This document shows, piece by piece, positions 8,143 to 9,327 of a stretch of 9,327 bases of DNA (within the stretch, counting starts at the first letter, position 1; each line of letters starts with the position of its first letter). A program made the translations under genes and the position numbers. Source of the DNA: an uncultured Sphingomonadales bacterium. Lineage in GTDB: Bacteria; Pseudomonadota; Alphaproteobacteria; Sphingomonadales; Sphingomonadaceae. The DNA lies in assembly GCA_903868655.1 (NCBI GenBank), contig CAIPWG010000159.1:1-9327 (forward strand). The letters run 5' to 3'. Below the pieces are notes generated by a model. It saw nothing but the letters and a program-made list of their open reading frames with translations. It did not search any database and was not told the DNA's origin.

Positions 8143-8161
8143 GCCGACCTCTGTGGTCGGC
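8143..8161 (-). other. 7-bp perfect hairpin in the cydA upstream region
   Basis: GCCGACC (8143-8149) and GGTCGGC (8155-8161) form a perfect stem with a 5-base loop. No T-run follows on either strand. It is either an operator-like inverted repeat upstream of cydA or a structural element at the end of the yaaA transcript. Confidence 0.35.
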
Positions 8162-8287
8162 CATGGCGTAGGCAACGCGTGTGCCGTGGTTCGTCCTGGC
8201 ACAAAAGACTCAGGTCGCGGGCAATTTCTCGGGATGGCGTTTAGCACAGTTCGCCCGAGTGTTCAGCGCAAAGGCTGCCACAGCGGG

Positions 8288-8308
8288 TAAAATCGCCAAA
8301 GGAGGCGA
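8288..8308 (-). terminator. Possible weak terminator of yaaA
   Basis: On the - strand, TCGCC (8308 side not included in loop) pairs with GGCGA over the loop TCCTTT at 8293-8308 and is followed at once by TTTTA (8292-8288). It lies 4 bases after the yaaA stop codon. The stem is only 5 bp, so termination efficiency is doubtful, but the placement and the T4 tract fit. Confidence 0.4.
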
Positions 8309-8312
8309 AAGA

Positions 8313-9065
8313 TCAGCCTCGGGTGAACCGCCAGCGATCGGCATCGCTTTCGCCGGCATCAAAGCGATAACCATCGCTGTCGAAATCGCGCATGGCTGCA
8401 ATGTCGGTGATGTGATGTTCGCACAACCAACGCGCCATCAAGCCACGTGCGCGCTTGGCGTGAAAGCTGATGAAGCGTGGACCATCGGGGCCAGGCTCGC
8501 GAAATTCAACTTCGACAACGCGAACGTCGGGCAGTTGATCTTTGACGGCTGCGAAGTATTCCTGGCTGGCGAGATTGAGCACCACGCCCGACCCTTCGGC
8601 AGCCAGCTGGTCGAGCAGCAAATCGGCGATCCGTGATCCCCACCAGTCAGTCAGTTTCTTGTGGCCCGGCGCCCACCGCGTGCCCATTTCCAACCGATAG
8701 GGTCGGATGGCATCGAGCGGCCGGAGAAGACCATAAAGCCCCGACAGCATACGAACATGATCCTGGGCAAATGCAACGCCGGCGTCGTCGAGCGTATGCG
8801 CCTCAAACCCTGCGTAAACGTCACCGGCAAAGGCAAACAGCGCAGGCCGCTCGGGCAGATTGGCAAAGTCGCCAAAACGCGATGCGTTGAGTTCGGCCAG
8901 CCGCGGCGAAATATGCATAAGCTTTGCCAGTTGCTGCTGCGAAAGGTGTGCCGCCGCTTTGGCAAGTCCGTGTGCTTCCTCGGCAAAATACGGCCTTGTG
9001 GCCTCCAGCAAGGGAAGCGCGCGTTCAAAATCGAGCGTTTTGGCAGGGGAAAGCAAAGCAAGCAT
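8313..9065 (-). CDS. yaaA: YaaA family peroxide-stress protein (UPF0246/DUF328)
   Basis: A 250-residue cytosolic protein of the YaaA/UPF0246 family, close to the usual length of about 255. It starts with the family hallmark MLALLSPAKTLDFE, so ATG 9065 is the right start. Other conserved blocks are YGLLRPLDAIRPYRLEMG, LNLASQEYF, SFHAKRARGLMARW and, near the C-terminus, FDSDGYRFD. In E. coli, YaaA limits free intracellular iron during hydrogen peroxide stress and is under OxyR; the family has also been reported to bind DNA. Whether the role holds here is inferred. There is no good Shine-Dalgarno within 5-12 bases of the ATG; the nearest, GGAG, is about 20 bases away. It shares strand with the cydABX-type operon but a 254-base gap separates them. 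Confidence 0.95.
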   Translation of the reverse strand: MLALLSPAKTLDFERALPLLEATRPYFAEEAHGLAKAAAHLSQQQLAKLMHISPRLAELNASRFGDFANLPERPALFAFAGDVYAGFEAHTLDDAGVAFAQDHVRMLSGLYGLLRPLDAIRPYRLEMGTRWAPGHKKLTDWWGSRIADLLLDQLAAEGSGVVLNLASQEYFAAVKDQLPDVRVVEVEFREPGPDGPRFISFHAKRARGLMARWLCEHHITDIAAMRDFDSDGYRFDAGESDADRWRFTRG

Positions 9066-9192
9066 GGGCGCGCACTAACCGCTCCGGGTGGTCGCGTCAA
9101 AACGGTCAACCGTGCAAATCGGCACGCGCCATGGATGATCGCCGAACCTGCCCATGTTTACATGGAATGCCGATGCGATAGGGAACGAAGGC
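9066..9192. promoter_or_regulatory. Divergent intergenic region between yaaA and the GNAT gene
   Basis: This 127-base gap must carry promoters for both directions. Towards yaaA, TTGACG (9100-9095 on the - strand) is followed after 17 bases by TAGTGC (9077-9072), which would place the transcript start at or next to the ATG. A second TTGACC lies 9 bases upstream of it (9109-9104). Towards the acetyltransferase there is a short palindrome and a GGGAA/GAAGG purine tract just before the ATG. All promoter calls are tentative. Confidence 0.35.
9152..9165. repeat. Palindrome CCATG-TTTA-CATGG, possible operator
   Basis: A perfect 5-bp inverted repeat around TTTA, ending 27 bases before the acetyltransferase ATG. 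The spot is typical of an operator, but the repeat is short and could be chance. Confidence 0.3.
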
Positions 9193-9327
9193 ATGAGCGT
9201 TTTTGACATGCAGCCGCGGCTAACCGACGGCGCCATAATTCTGCGTCCGCTGCGTGCCGACGACTGGGCGGCACTTTATGCCGTAGCCATCGATCCTGCG
9301 ATCTGGGCGGCGCATCCCGACCCGACC
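9193..9327 (+). CDS. GNAT family N-acetyltransferase, RimJ/RimL-like (3' partial)
   Basis: The first 45 codons of an open frame that runs off the window. The N-terminus reads LTDGAIILRPLRADDWAALY, then AIDPAIWAAHPDPT. The pattern L-x-G-x-x-x-LRPL-x-x-DDW-x-ALY, a DP-x-IWA-x-HP block next, is that of acetyl-CoA-dependent N-acetyltransferases of the RimJ/RimL (Acetyltransf_3) branch. The acetyl-CoA binding loop lies beyond the window, so activity and substrate cannot be judged. ATG 9193 is preceded by GGGAA at 7 bases and by GAAGG one base away; an in-frame ATG at 9208 is possible but less well served. It is divergent from yaaA. Confidence 0.75.
   Translation, partial: MSVFDMQPRLTDGAIILRPLRADDWAALYAVAIDPAIWAAHPDPT

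Larger units (their letters stand above)
8059..8312. other. Non-coding gap between yaaA and cydA
   Basis: A 254-base stretch with no convincing gene. Open frames here are antisense extensions of yaaA or cydA shadows with no family resemblance. It holds a possible yaaA terminator next to the yaaA stop, a 7-bp hairpin near the middle, and a TTGACC element that could be a -35 box for cydA. The cydA ATG is preceded by a weak purine stretch, GGGAA, six bases upstream on the - strand. I saw no TTGAT-N4-ATCAA (FNR/FixK) box. Confidence 0.5.

Noticed and set aside
8181..8636. 151-codon + strand frame starting in the yaaA-cydA gap
   Set aside because: Most of it is antisense to yaaA, it has no good ribosome site, and its product resembles no family I know.

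Overview
The window is GC-rich, with strong codon bias and long antisense shadow frames. It reads as an aerobic alphaproteobacterial chromosome; a sphingomonad-type genome is plausible from protein style, but that is inference from composition and gene content. No mobile element, CRISPR array, tRNA or rRNA gene was recognised. The content is largely known housekeeping and accessory metabolism, and I did not find a convincingly new multi-gene system.

Region 1 (start to about 5.47 kb, + strand) is the distal part of a glycolate-utilisation operon: glcF (5' end outside the window), glcG, glcB and a glcA/lldP-type permease. This is the gene order of the E. coli glcDEFGBA operon, so glcD and glcE are expected just upstream. 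The permease would import glycolate (or lactate). GlcDEF would oxidise glycolate to glyoxylate and pass electrons to the quinone pool. Malate synthase G (GlcB) would then condense glyoxylate with acetyl-CoA to malate. GlcG is a small DUF336/HbpS-like protein of unclear role. A strong 12-bp hairpin follows the permease and sits between convergent transcripts.

Region 2 (about 5.52 to 8.06 kb, - strand) is a cyanide-insensitive, bd-type quinol oxidase operon, cydA-cydB (cioAB), with a 42-residue single-TM DUF2474-like protein as third gene. All three genes are translationally coupled by stop/start overlaps. The oxidase takes electrons from quinol to O2. It could therefore re-oxidise quinol made by the glycolate oxidase, but the two units are transcribed towards each other and nothing here shows co-regulation.

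Region 3 (about 8.06 to 9.33 kb) holds a 254-bp gap upstream of cydA with hairpins and a possible promoter, then yaaA (- strand, peroxide/iron-stress protein family). After a 127-bp divergent gap comes the first 45 codons of a GNAT acetyltransferase (+ strand), which runs off the window.
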